Source: Arthrobacter sp. ERGS1:01
Lineage (GTDB): Bacteria; Actinomycetota; Actinomycetes; Actinomycetales; Micrococcaceae
Assembly: GCF_001281315.1 (NCBI RefSeq)
Contig: NZ_CP012479.1
Span: 248,001-312,000 of the forward strand
Direction of reading: 5' to 3'
DNA: 64,000 nt
A program made the translations under genes and the position numbers. Positions 17,777 through 26,466 of this stretch are shown here, in pieces. The notes under the pieces were generated by a model. The model ran no database searches, had not been told where the DNA came from, and was given only the letters and a program-made list of their open reading frames with translations. Position 1 is the stretch's first letter. Each line of letters opens with the position of its first letter.

Positions 17777-18675
17777 CCTCACCCACGATTGTCGTCGAAA
17801 ACATCCAAACCTCCCGCGGGTTCCTGCCAGGCCTGGGGCAGGTGGTCCGATCCATCCTGCGTTCGAAGTCCGCCACCCTTGGTTTTGCCCTGGTGATCCT
17901 GCAAATCCTGCTGGCGGTCCTTGCACCCTTGATCGCGCCGGGAAACCCCACGGAAAACAACCCGGCGGCCGTGCTTCAGCTCCCCGGCGGGCCGTACCCG
18001 CTGGGCACCGACACGCTGGGCCGGGATATTCTCTCCAGGACCCTTTATGGCGGGCAGTATGCGCTTACCGTCAGCTTCATCGCCACCACCCTGGCCGTGG
18101 TGCTGGGAACAGTTATCGCAGGACTTGCGGCGTTCTACGGGGGCTGGATTGACCAGGTCATCACCCGCCTGCTCGACTCCGTCCTTGCCGTCCCGGCAAT
18201 CCTCGCGATGCTGGTCCTTGTAACAGTCTTCGGCTCCGGGCCCGAAGTCATTGTGTTGGCCGTGGTGGTGGTCTATACCGGCGGGGTCACCCGAGTGGTG
18301 CGAGCCGCCGCCATGGACATCATGCCCAAGGACTACATTGTCGCCGCCAGGGCCCGCGGTGAAGGCGTCTTCTACATCCTCAGCCGCGAAGTGTTCCCCA
18401 ACATCCTGGACGTGGTGCTGGTGGAGTTCGCCATGCGCGCCTCCTGGGTGGTGCTCCTCGTCAGCTCACTGTCATTCCTCGGCTTCGGCGCAAACCCGCC
18501 AACTCCCGACTGGGGTCTCATGGTCGCGGAAAACCGCAGCCTGATGGCCGTCGTACCCCTGGCAACCCTTGCCCCGATCGTCTTCCTGGCGACGCTCATC
18601 GTGGGTTTGAACCTAGCCGCCGACGGGCTCGCCAAGAGCCTTGGAGTGGACCGCATGAAGGAGATTTTGGGATGA
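17773..18675 (+). CDS. Peptide ABC transporter permease, DppC type
   Basis: 300 residues, six membrane segments after a short cytoplasmic N-terminus. It has the DppC pattern YPLGTDTLGRDILSRTLYGG and an EAA loop (KDYIVAARARGEGVFYILSREV), then SLSFLGFGANPPTPDWGLM. It overlaps its neighbours by ATGA at both ends, so the two permeases and the ATPase are made in fixed proportion. Confidence 0.93.
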   Translation: MTSPTIVVENIQTSRGFLPGLGQVVRSILRSKSATLGFALVILQILLAVLAPLIAPGNPTENNPAAVLQLPGGPYPLGTDTLGRDILSRTLYGGQYALTVSFIATTLAVVLGTVIAGLAAFYGGWIDQVITRLLDSVLAVPAILAMLVLVTVFGSGPEVIVLAVVVVYTGGVTRVVRAAAMDIMPKDYIVAARARGEGVFYILSREVFPNILDVVLVEFAMRASWVVLLVSSLSFLGFGANPPTPDWGLMVAENRSLMAVVPLATLAPIVFLATLIVGLNLAADGLAKSLGVDRMKEILG

Positions 18676-20546
18676 GCACCGCTACACAGGAAACTCTTGC
18701 CATCGACGTGCGGGACCTCGACATTGCGTACATGTCGGGGAAACGCCGCGTCGACGTTCTCTCCGGCATCAACGTGAAACTGGCCAACGGCGAGGTCCTG
18801 GGCCTGGTGGGCGAATCCGGCTCCGGCAAATCCACCATGGCAGGGGTGCTCCTCGCCTCCCTGCGGACGTCGTCGTTTGTGAACAGCGGAACCGTGCACC
18901 TGGCCGGCGTCGACGTATTCAAGCTCCGCGGAAAGGACCTGCGTGAATTCCGGGCCTCGCACGTTGCCCTGGTGCCACAAAATGCCGGGGCCGCGCTAAC
19001 GCCCACCATGCGGATCGGCGAACAGCTGGCCGAAGGTTTCCGGCTGGACGCCGCATCAAGCGCAAGCCGCGAATCGAAGCGGGCCCGGGCCATCGAACTG
19101 CTCGACCTGGTCAGGCTGCCCAATGCCGCAGCAGCTTTGGACAAGTACCCGCACCAGTTCTCCGGAGGGCAGCAGCAGCGCATTGGAATTGCCATGGCAC
19201 TTGCCGCGCGCCCGAAACTGCTGGTTCTCGACGAGCCGACGACAGGCCTGGACGTGGTGACCCAGGCAGCCATTCTTGACACGCTGAACCGGCTGCACGA
19301 GGAACTGGGCATGGCCATGGTCCTGGTCAGCCACGACCTGGGCGTCATCGACAAAATGTGCAGCCAGGTTGCCGTGCTCCGTCGCGGCAAGGTCGTCGAA
19401 TTCGGGAGCACCCGTTCCGTCCTGAAGAACCCCACTCACCCCTACACGAAGGGCCTGCTGGCCAGTGTTCCGCGCGTCACTGTCCCCGGCATCCCGCCAA
19501 GCCTGGACGACGCCGCGATCGACGCCTTCGACAATGGTGGGGACATGCCTGTCGTGGACACCGAACTCTTCCAACGTGTTGCCCCGCAAGGGACCGCGCC
19601 GGTCCTTTCCATTCGAGGCCTGAGCGTCGACTACAACCGCAAACCCAAGCCGGGAAGCGCGCCCACCGTCTTAGACGTCGACCTCGACGTGCACGCGGGG
19701 GAGATCGTGGCCCTGGTGGGCGAGTCCGGGTCTGGAAAATCAACGATCGCCAACGTGGTGGCCGGGCTGCAGAAACGCCAGACGGGTGAACTCACCCTTG
19801 ACGGCACCACGGAATTGGCCCCGACCGTTGCGCACCGCGCCAAAGGGGTGCGCCGGGCGATCCAAATCATCTTCCAAAACGCTGACACCTCCCTCAACCC
19901 GCGACGCAGCGTCCGCGACGCCGTCACCCGCCCGCTGCGACTGTTCAACGTCAAGGGCCTCTCCGCCGAAGAGGCGTTGGCGGAAGTGGGCCTGCCCGGC
20001 AACTTTGGCCAGCGCCTGCCCGGGCAACTCTCCGGAGGCCAGCGGCAGCGGGTTGGCATTGCCAGGGCCGTCTCGGCCGGCCCCACCCTGGTGCTCGCGG
20101 ATGAGATTGTTTCGGCATTGGACGTGTCCGTGCAGTCCTCGATCCTGCGCCTGATGGACAGGCTGTCACGGGAGAACAACATTGGCTTCCTGTTCATCAC
20201 CCACGACCTTGCCGTCGTGCGAAGCGTTGCCGACCGGGTCGTAGTGCTGTACCTGGGGCGAATCGTCGAGGAGGGGTCGGTGGCCGAGATCTTCGGCAAC
20301 GTCTCCCACCCGTACACGAAACTCCTGATGAATTCGGTGATCGAGGTCGGAGATGACCACGCGGCCGCCCCGGCCCCCGGGCAGGACGAGGTTCCTGCGG
20401 GCCCTCCGGCGCAGGGCTGCCCCTTCGCCAGCCGATGCCCGCTGGTCATGGACATTTGCCGGACGACACGGCCCCCTGCCGTGGAATTGAGCGGCACCCA
20501 CAGCATCCGCTGCCATGCGCCGTTGGAAGAACTCTCACACGCCTAA
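18672..20546 (+). CDS. Fused dual ATP-binding protein of the peptide ABC transporter (DppD-DppF)
   Basis: 624 residues holding two complete ATPase domains. The first Walker A is GESGSGKST (residues 47-55) with signature SGGQQQRIGIAMA and LDEPTTGLD. The second is near residue 350 with SGGQRQRVGIARA and an altered Walker B end, ADEIVSALD, in which Pro is replaced by Ile. Each half has a C-terminal oligopeptide-type extension; the second ends with the cysteine cluster CPFASRCPLVMDIC. In many bacteria these are two genes. The fusion is common in actinobacteria and needs no extra ATPase. Confidence 0.92.
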   Translation: MSTATQETLAIDVRDLDIAYMSGKRRVDVLSGINVKLANGEVLGLVGESGSGKSTMAGVLLASLRTSSFVNSGTVHLAGVDVFKLRGKDLREFRASHVALVPQNAGAALTPTMRIGEQLAEGFRLDAASSASRESKRARAIELLDLVRLPNAAAALDKYPHQFSGGQQQRIGIAMALAARPKLLVLDEPTTGLDVVTQAAILDTLNRLHEELGMAMVLVSHDLGVIDKMCSQVAVLRRGKVVEFGSTRSVLKNPTHPYTKGLLASVPRVTVPGIPPSLDDAAIDAFDNGGDMPVVDTELFQRVAPQGTAPVLSIRGLSVDYNRKPKPGSAPTVLDVDLDVHAGEIVALVGESGSGKSTIANVVAGLQKRQTGELTLDGTTELAPTVAHRAKGVRRAIQIIFQNADTSLNPRRSVRDAVTRPLRLFNVKGLSAEEALAEVGLPGNFGQRLPGQLSGGQRQRVGIARAVSAGPTLVLADEIVSALDVSVQSSILRLMDRLSRENNIGFLFITHDLAVVRSVADRVVVLYLGRIVEEGSVAEIFGNVSHPYTKLLMNSVIEVGDDHAAAPAPGQDEVPAGPPAQGCPFASRCPLVMDICRTTRPPAVELSGTHSIRCHAPLEELSHA

Positions 20547-20603
20547 TATGGGCCCGCTTGAACCACCCTCAATAACCGCCAGCCAGCTGATTGGACGCAC
20601 TGA

Positions 20604-22631
20604 ATGAAGATCACCACCGAGTTTCCCCGGACCGTCACGGTCATGGAAAACGTGTTCATCCCCATGAGCGACGGTGCCATGCTGGCGGCAACCATCTGGC
20701 TCCCGGAAGACGCCGTCGACCGCCCGGTGCCGGTGCTGCTGGAGTACCTTCCCTACCGACGCGGTGACTGGACGGCCCCCCGTGACGCTCAACGCCACCC
20801 GTGGTACGCCGGGCACGGTTACGCCTCGGTGCGGGTCGACATGCGGGGATCCGGGGATTCAGACGGTTTCATGGCGGACGAGTATCACCTCCAAGAACAA
20901 GAAGACGGCCTTGAGGTCATCGCCTGGCTCGCCAGCCGGCCGTGGTCCACGGGGAAGGTGGGAATGTTTGGCATCTCCTGGGGCGGCTTCAACGGCCTGC
21001 AAATTGCAGCCCGGCGCCCGGAGGCGCTGAAGGCCATCGTCACCGTGTGTTCCACGGACGACAGGTACGCCGACGACGTCCACTACTACGGGGGCGCGCT
21101 TCTTGGCATCGATATGGCCGCCTGGGCCGGGACCATGTTTGCCTTCCAGACCCGCCCGCCCGTGCCGTGGCGAGTGGGCGAGAAGTGGGAGGCAATGTGG
21201 AACGAACGGCTCGCGGGCCTGCAGCCCTTCAGTGAAATCTGGATGTCCCACCAGGAACGGGACGACTACTGGCAGCATGGTTCCGTCTGCGAGGACTACT
21301 CGGACATCCAGGCGGCAGTCTTGGCCGTCGGAGGATGGGCCGACCCGTACCGAAACGCCGTCCTGCGGCTTGTGGAGAACCTCGACGCCCCGGCCAAGGG
21401 AATCATCGGCCCGTGGTCGCACCAATATCCGGACATTGAGCGGACCCCGGGGCCAAACATCGGCTTCCTGCAGGAGACGTTGCGATGGTGGGACCACTGG
21501 CTCAAGGACGAAGACACCGGCGTGATGGATGAACCTGCATTGCGCCTCTATCACCAAGAGTCGGTCCGCCCGGCGACCAAATACCAGGTGCGCCACGGAG
21601 CCTGGGTTGGCTTGCCGTCCTGGCCGGCCCCCCAGATTTCCCCCGTTTCCTACAATTTTGCGCGGGACCTGCGCACCCTCGCGGCGGGCCCCGGCGGGCT
21701 CGTCACCGTCGACACGCCGCAGCATGTTGGTGTCGACGCGGGCCGGTGGTTCCCCTTCGGCAACGACTCGGACCTGCCGCCGGACCAAAGGGGCGAGGAC
21801 GGCCGGTCGGTCGTGTTCGACTCCGCGGTCCGCACCGACGACCTGAACATGCTGGGCTTCCCGAGGCTGAACCTGCGGGTATCGGCCACCACGCCCCGCG
21901 CCAACATCATGGCACGGCTCACCGATGTGGCACCCGACGGCTCCTCCACGCTAATCACCCGTGGGGCACTAAACCTGGCCAAGCGTGACGGCATGGACAG
22001 GGCCGACGATGTTGTCCCCGGTACTTGGATGGACGTGTCCCTTGAAATGACGTCGATCTCATGGACCATTCCCGCGGGCCACAAGCTTCGCGTTGCACTG
22101 TCCACCACATACTGGCCCTGGCTCTGGCCACACGGCGAACGCGGAGCCATTACCTTGGACCCTGCCGGTTGCGATCTCCACCTGGGCCACCTGGCGCCGT
22201 CGGCCTTTACCGGACCGCAACCCGTCTTCGCCGAACCCGAACAGGCCGCACCCCTGGCCGTTGTGGCGAAGCCGACGCCGGAGACAATGCCGGAACGTGA
22301 AGTTCGTTATGAACCCGACACGGAAACCTGGGTACTGACGGTGGACCCGAAATACGGCGGTTACCGGGTCTACCCGGACGGCATGACGTATGGTGAGCAG
22401 GCGGTGGAAAAGTACACCATTTCCCGCAACGACCCTCTGTCAGCGATGGCGGAGTCCAGCTGGATTATTGAGATGGAACGCGGTGACTGGAAGGTTCGCA
22501 GTGAAACCGAATCGCGCATTACCTCGACGGCCACACATTTCCGGCTCTTTAACAAAGTAAAGACATACTTGAACGGGAACGTTCATTTTGAAAAGACTTT
22601 CGAAAAAGAGATTAAGCGAACGTCGGTTTAG
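20604..22631 (+). CDS. CocE/NonD family hydrolase (X-Pro dipeptidyl-peptidase S15 type)
   Basis: 675 residues. The alpha/beta-hydrolase domain has RVDMRGSGDSDG and the nucleophile elbow GISWGG (Ser125), with GPWSHQYPD near residue 270 supplying the likely catalytic His. The C-terminal jelly-roll (AHKLRVALSTTYWP-type strand) is the S15 C domain. Family members cleave Xaa-Pro peptides, cocaine-like esters or beta-lactam side-chain esters. There is no signal peptide, so it probably processes substrates delivered by the preceding transporter. It follows the ATPase by 57 bp and precedes the TetR gene by 22 bp. Confidence 0.88.
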   Translation: MKITTEFPRTVTVMENVFIPMSDGAMLAATIWLPEDAVDRPVPVLLEYLPYRRGDWTAPRDAQRHPWYAGHGYASVRVDMRGSGDSDGFMADEYHLQEQEDGLEVIAWLASRPWSTGKVGMFGISWGGFNGLQIAARRPEALKAIVTVCSTDDRYADDVHYYGGALLGIDMAAWAGTMFAFQTRPPVPWRVGEKWEAMWNERLAGLQPFSEIWMSHQERDDYWQHGSVCEDYSDIQAAVLAVGGWADPYRNAVLRLVENLDAPAKGIIGPWSHQYPDIERTPGPNIGFLQETLRWWDHWLKDEDTGVMDEPALRLYHQESVRPATKYQVRHGAWVGLPSWPAPQISPVSYNFARDLRTLAAGPGGLVTVDTPQHVGVDAGRWFPFGNDSDLPPDQRGEDGRSVVFDSAVRTDDLNMLGFPRLNLRVSATTPRANIMARLTDVAPDGSSTLITRGALNLAKRDGMDRADDVVPGTWMDVSLEMTSISWTIPAGHKLRVALSTTYWPWLWPHGERGAITLDPAGCDLHLGHLAPSAFTGPQPVFAEPEQAAPLAVVAKPTPETMPEREVRYEPDTETWVLTVDPKYGGYRVYPDGMTYGEQAVEKYTISRNDPLSAMAESSWIIEMERGDWKVRSETESRITSTATHFRLFNKVKTYLNGNVHFEKTFEKEIKRTSV

Positions 22632-22653
22632 GCTTATGAGGGGAGATGACGCC

Positions 22654-23301
22654 GTGACGGATACCAAGCAGGCTGGCCGGCCGCGAGCCAAATCGGAGGT
22701 TGAACGGCAACGGCACCCAACGGAGGTCCGGCGTCGGCTGGTGATTGAATCCGCCCGGGACCTGATCGCGGACAAAGGGCTCTTCAACGTCCAAATCCGC
22801 GACATTTCAAGAGCCTGCGGGGTCTCCCCGGGGACCATTACCTACCATTTCCGCAGCCTTGAAGAAGTTTTGTGGGAAGTGGTCAAGGCTGAAACCGCAG
22901 AGTTCTACATTCCCCTGCGTGAGGCTGCGGCCAGCAGCAAACACGATAAATCGACCCAGCTGTTCGGCTTCCTGAGCGGGCTGTTCCGACCGGACGCCGA
23001 CACTCGACGGCACTGGATGATCTGGCTTGATTTCTGGTCCGCCGCTGCGAGGGAGGACTCCTACGGTGAATGGATGAACAGCCACTATGAAGCCTGGTGG
23101 GACGCGCTGACCGGGATCATCGAACAGGGTGTGGCCGACGGAGAATTCACCTGCGATGATCCGCGGAATTTTGCCGTTTCCACAAGTTCGGTAGTGGATG
23201 GCCTGGCCATCCAATGCTATTCAAGGAAGGCCCGCATCTCGGTAGCCGAAGCGCAGGAACACCTTCTTCGGCATGTCCGTGGAGGATTGGGTCTGGACTA
23301 A
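22654..23301 (+). CDS. TetR family transcriptional regulator
   Basis: 215 residues from the GTG at 22654, chosen for GAGGGGAG eight bases upstream; an in-frame start inside the preceding gene lacks a ribosome site. The N-terminus after a basic lead has RRLVIESARDLIADKGLFNVQIRDIS, then the helix-turn-helix RACGVSPGTITYHFRSLEEVL. The C-terminal ligand domain (HWMIWLDFWSAAARE) resembles the BetI-like TetR_C group. Being last in the peptide-uptake operon, it is the natural candidate to bind the palindrome at 15159-15180. Confidence 0.88.
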   Translation: MTDTKQAGRPRAKSEVERQRHPTEVRRRLVIESARDLIADKGLFNVQIRDISRACGVSPGTITYHFRSLEEVLWEVVKAETAEFYIPLREAAASSKHDKSTQLFGFLSGLFRPDADTRRHWMIWLDFWSAAAREDSYGEWMNSHYEAWWDALTGIIEQGVADGEFTCDDPRNFAVSTSSVVDGLAIQCYSRKARISVAEAQEHLLRHVRGGLGLD

Positions 23302-23366
23302 AGCAACTGCCCTTCCCCACCTCCTGCGTGATGGCGGACCCAGGCAGGTTGGCGAACCACCGCATC

Positions 23367-23397
23367 AAGGCGCACAACACTCGTTGTGCGCCTTTTT
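23367..23397 (+). terminator. Intrinsic terminator of the peptide operon
   Basis: A perfect 12-bp stem (AAGGCGCACAAC and complement) with an ACTC loop runs directly into TTTTT, 66 bases after the TetR stop. This is the clearest classical Rho-independent terminator in the window. Confidence 0.9.
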
Positions 23398-23791
23398 CGT
23401 GCCCCGCAACGCGCCAAGCGCTCGGGGTGGTGGCGTGCAAAAGCGAGTGGTGGCCGCTGCCGCGGCGCATGCGAGTGGTTAAAAGTAGAGTGTTGGCCAC
23501 TCTAGAGCGGGCCCGTGTGCCAAACATAGCCTTCAATTGCCGATCCTGGTCTCAAAGGGGGATATGTGCTGCTGCTCTGCCGGAAATGGCCGATCCTGCG
23601 CCATCTTGCCCACCCGCGCGCACTGCGCAAGCCCGGGCCCAACGATGTTGACGACCGGGGCGAAAGCCCTTGCCGCCAACCTCGTCGTCCGGGTTCATCC
23701 ACGGGATCGGTGTCCTTTCGAAGAAAAAGTGTCGGGGTCCCCGCGCGAGTTCCTGGAACTCCGCCGGCCCGGGCACGGAAGGACCCAATCA
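23398..23791 (+). other. Long non-coding leader before the surface protein gene
   Basis: About 390 bases without a convincing gene. It holds a perfect palindrome TAGAGTG-N5-CACTCTA at 23486-23504, possibly an operator. A GGGC-GAAA-GCCC mini-hairpin lies within a larger pairing of GACGAC with GTCGTC (about 23650-23690). A structured 5' leader is plausible, but I could not match it to a known riboswitch class. Confidence 0.4.
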
Positions 23792-25405
23792 ATGAAGTGG
23801 GGAAGAATGTCACGAACACTACGCCCGGCACATCGCCGGCTCCGGACTAGCGGGCCGGGATCAACGACCGCCGCCAAAGTACTCTCGGCAACCGCGGCGA
23901 TTGCCCTCGGCTTTGCCGGACTGGCAGCCCTGATAGCCGTGCCGGCATCGGCCGCTCCGGGCGCCACCAAAGTCACCATCTGCCACGCGGATGCCAACGT
24001 CAAGAAGCCCTACGGGCCCGGCCCGATCACGGTCGATTCGAATAGTTTCAAAAAGAACGGCGGCGGCCCCGCCGGCCACGCAACGCACACGGGACCGGTC
24101 TTTGCACCATCCATGACCAGTGGGTGGGGCGACATCATCCCGCCGAACCCTGATCTCCCCGCCGGCCTGAATTGGACGGCTGCCGGCCAGGCCATCTACA
24201 ACAACGGTTGCTCCGTGCCCAACAACAGCGCGGTACTTGGCTTGCCCACGGTTGGGCAGGCATCCTGTGCGCCCGACGGATCATTGATTCCGGCCAAGCT
24301 CACCCTGCCGGCAACCACGGCGTCCGTCAGCTACACCCAGAGCACCCAGGCCGTGGAAGGCACGACCATTGTCATTACTGCTTTCCCCGCCGCCTTCACA
24401 ACGCTGCTCCCCAGCGGTGCGTGGAAGGTTCAGGCGGACGGCACGGCAACGCTCACGGTGACTTTCTCGGCGGCCCCGAGCTGCCAGACCCCGGCGATCC
24501 CGGTGGCCCCCACGGCGCCGGCAATCGTGCAGGCCGGCTGCAACACCGACGGCACGGTCACGACTCCAACCTTGACGTTGCCCGCCACCACCGGGGAAAT
24601 CTCCTACAGCCAGAGCCAGGCGGCCGCGATTGGTGCAACGGTAGTCATCACTGCCACGCCGGCCAAGGGCTTTGCGCTGACGGCCGCGAGCGGGTGGGAG
24701 TTGCAGGACAATGGGACAGCGATCTACGCGGCCCAGTTTGCGGCAGTCGATTGCCCGACCACCAAACCAAGTGCGACGCCGACCGCTGAGCCGACGGTCG
24801 ACCCGACAGTCTCGGCGACGCCGACCGCTGAGCCGACAACCTCGGCAACTCCGTCCACGACGCCAACCGCAACGACGGCGCCGTCGGAAACGCCGTCGGC
24901 TGAGCCGACAACCTCGGCAACTCCGTCCACGACGCCGACGGTTGATCCGACAGCCACCGATACCCCGTCCCCGACGGCGGCCACAACTCCGAGCGCTGAC
25001 CCGACGGTCTCGGCAACCATCGCAGTGCCGAGCGAAACCCCTGAACCGACGGTTGACGCCACTGCGACAGCCACGGCGACGACGTCGGAGACCACCCCGG
25101 CCACCACCTCGGCGCCGAGCGAAACCCCCGTGCCTACAACTGGCACGCCGTCGACGACACCGTCGCCGACCGAGCTGGGCACCGAAGTGACTACAACGAC
25201 GGCACCGGCCACCACCCCGGCGGACACCCGTTTGCCGATTGCGCTGGCCGGCTCGACCGCGGCCGCAACAACCCCTGCTGCCGCGTTGCTTCCTCTGGCG
25301 TCAACGGGGAACACCACAGGATGGATGATCCCCGGCGCAGCCCTGCTGCTTGCTGTTGGCGGAGTTGTCCTTTGGCGGGTGCGTCGACCGGCGGCCAGGC
25401 ACTAA
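23792..25405 (+). CDS. Thr/Pro-rich cell-wall-anchored surface protein with LAxTG-type sorting signal
   Basis: About 537 residues from the ATG at 23792 (GGAAGG upstream; ATG 23807 is an alternative). A signal peptide (AIALGFAGLAALIAVPASA) leads to an 'ICHAD...DIIPP' domain of a type found on actinobacterial surface proteins. Two repeats of ~80 residues follow, each with 'LTLPATT...YTQS/YSQS...ATVVIT'. Next is a ~165-residue Thr/Ser/Pro/Ala stalk of 'TPTAEPTVDPTVSA' units, with the underlying DNA imperfectly repetitive (24770-25190). The end is LPLASTG, a hydrophobic helix and RRPAARH. LASTG fits the LAxTG motif of class E sortases. Its role may be adhesion or aerial/cell-envelope architecture; no enzyme signature is visible. 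Confidence 0.85.
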   Translation: MKWGRMSRTLRPAHRRLRTSGPGSTTAAKVLSATAAIALGFAGLAALIAVPASAAPGATKVTICHADANVKKPYGPGPITVDSNSFKKNGGGPAGHATHTGPVFAPSMTSGWGDIIPPNPDLPAGLNWTAAGQAIYNNGCSVPNNSAVLGLPTVGQASCAPDGSLIPAKLTLPATTASVSYTQSTQAVEGTTIVITAFPAAFTTLLPSGAWKVQADGTATLTVTFSAAPSCQTPAIPVAPTAPAIVQAGCNTDGTVTTPTLTLPATTGEISYSQSQAAAIGATVVITATPAKGFALTAASGWELQDNGTAIYAAQFAAVDCPTTKPSATPTAEPTVDPTVSATPTAEPTTSATPSTTPTATTAPSETPSAEPTTSATPSTTPTVDPTATDTPSPTAATTPSADPTVSATIAVPSETPEPTVDATATATATTSETTPATTSAPSETPVPTTGTPSTTPSPTELGTEVTTTTAPATTPADTRLPIALAGSTAAATTPAAALLPLASTGNTTGWMIPGAALLLAVGGVVLWRVRRPAARH

Positions 25406-25565
25406 CCAGGCACGAAACTGAGGACCCGGCGCTATCCAGCCGGAACCGATGGTTTGACCGGATTTGGCGGGGTGGACGCTCGTCGCTTTGATGGGTAATC
25501 AAGGCGGCCGGCGGTCACCCCGCTTTTCCGTGCCGGGACCGCCGTCGGCCTGGGGGAAGCAGGGT

Positions 25566-25958
25566 TTACCCGAGCGGCAGCAGCCACTCGACAATCACGT
25601 AGATCACGGCGGCGATCGACAGCACCCACGTGATGACGGCGGGAATCCAGAACCGGCGGAGGCGCTTCATGACGGCCAGGCCCAGCAGGACCGGGGCGGC
25701 GACCATGCACACCACAAACACCATGCCCAGGATGCCGGCCACCACAGAGGACGCCGACGTGCCGCTGCCGTCACTTCCCGAGATCAGGATGTAGGACAGC
25801 AGGGCAAGCAACACCGCGGGGTACGCCAGCAGCAGCCACCCCAGCAGCGTGATGCCAAGGGCCCACAGCACCGAGCGCTGCGGCTTCGTGGGTGCGGCGA
25901 TCGTCGTCACCGAGAGGGCCAGACGTTGGGACGGGATTTCGCGGTGGGGCCTGGTCAT
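25566..25958 (-). CDS. Small membrane protein (paralogue of the next gene)
   Basis: 130 residues with three predicted membrane helices (ALGITLLGWLLLAYPAVLLA, VVAGILGMVFVVCMVAAPVL, PAVITWVLSIAAVIYVIVEW) after a polar N-terminus. The pattern GW...CM(V/I)AAP.LLG.AV is shared with the gene at 26018-26386, so the two are an ancient tandem duplication. No recognised family or catalytic motif. The ribosome site is weak (AAGG close to the start). Confidence 0.7.
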   Translation of the reverse strand: MTRPHREIPSQRLALSVTTIAAPTKPQRSVLWALGITLLGWLLLAYPAVLLALLSYILISGSDGSGTSASSVVAGILGMVFVVCMVAAPVLLGLAVMKRLRRFWIPAVITWVLSIAAVIYVIVEWLLPLG

Positions 25959-26017
25959 GCCTTATTTCTAGCAGGCAAAGCTATGCGGACGCTGAAAGTT
26001 CCTTGGGAGCGCCGGGG

Positions 26018-26386
26018 TCAGGATGCGGCGGAACTGAGCCAGCGGAACACGATGTACAAGATCACGCACACCGTGGGAATGCCGGTCCACAGGGCTGCCC
26101 GCCACATGCCGCGCTCCCGGTGGATCACGGCCTGCCCCAGCAAATGCGGGGCGGCAATCATGCAAAACAGCAGGGCCGCGCCCAGGAAGATCAGCGCCAC
26201 CTTGCCCACGGTGGCCAGGCCGGCGTTCGGATTGGTGACTTCGGCAAAAATCAGCAACGCCATCGCAATGATGGGAATGATGACAACCAGCCAGCCCACC
26301 AACGTCACGGTGGAACCCACGGCCTGTGAACGCTGCGGCAGGAGCCGGTCAGGCTGACGGGGCGGCTGGTTCTTGTGATCAGTCAT
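26018..26386 (-). CDS. Small membrane protein (paralogue of the previous gene)
   Basis: 122 residues, three predicted membrane helices (TLVGWLVVIIPIIAMALLIF, VALIFLGAALLFCMIAAPHL, TGIPTVCVILYIVFRWL) after a basic N-terminus. It shares the CMIAAP.LLGQAV block with the neighbouring product and lies 59 bp upstream of it on the same strand, so the pair is probably co-transcribed. Function unknown. Confidence 0.7.
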   Translation of the reverse strand: MTDHKNQPPRQPDRLLPQRSQAVGSTVTLVGWLVVIIPIIAMALLIFAEVTNPNAGLATVGKVALIFLGAALLFCMIAAPHLLGQAVIHRERGMWRAALWTGIPTVCVILYIVFRWLSSAAS

Positions 26387-26466
26387 GTTCCATTTCTACC
26401 AGTTCCGCCCCACTTTGCTCATGCCGCCGGGTGGAGGCGGCGCTGCCGGTCCCTGCGGGTTCGGGG

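Noticed and set aside
23640..23700. Possible c-di-GMP or SAM-type riboswitch
   Set aside because: A GNRA hairpin and nearby CCAACC-like bases are suggestive, but the conserved cores of those riboswitches could not be aligned, so no class is claimed.
24770..25190. Repetitive DNA considered as a CRISPR array
   Set aside because: The repeats are short, imperfect and in frame, and encode a Thr/Pro stalk. There are no unique spacers of constant length and no cas genes.
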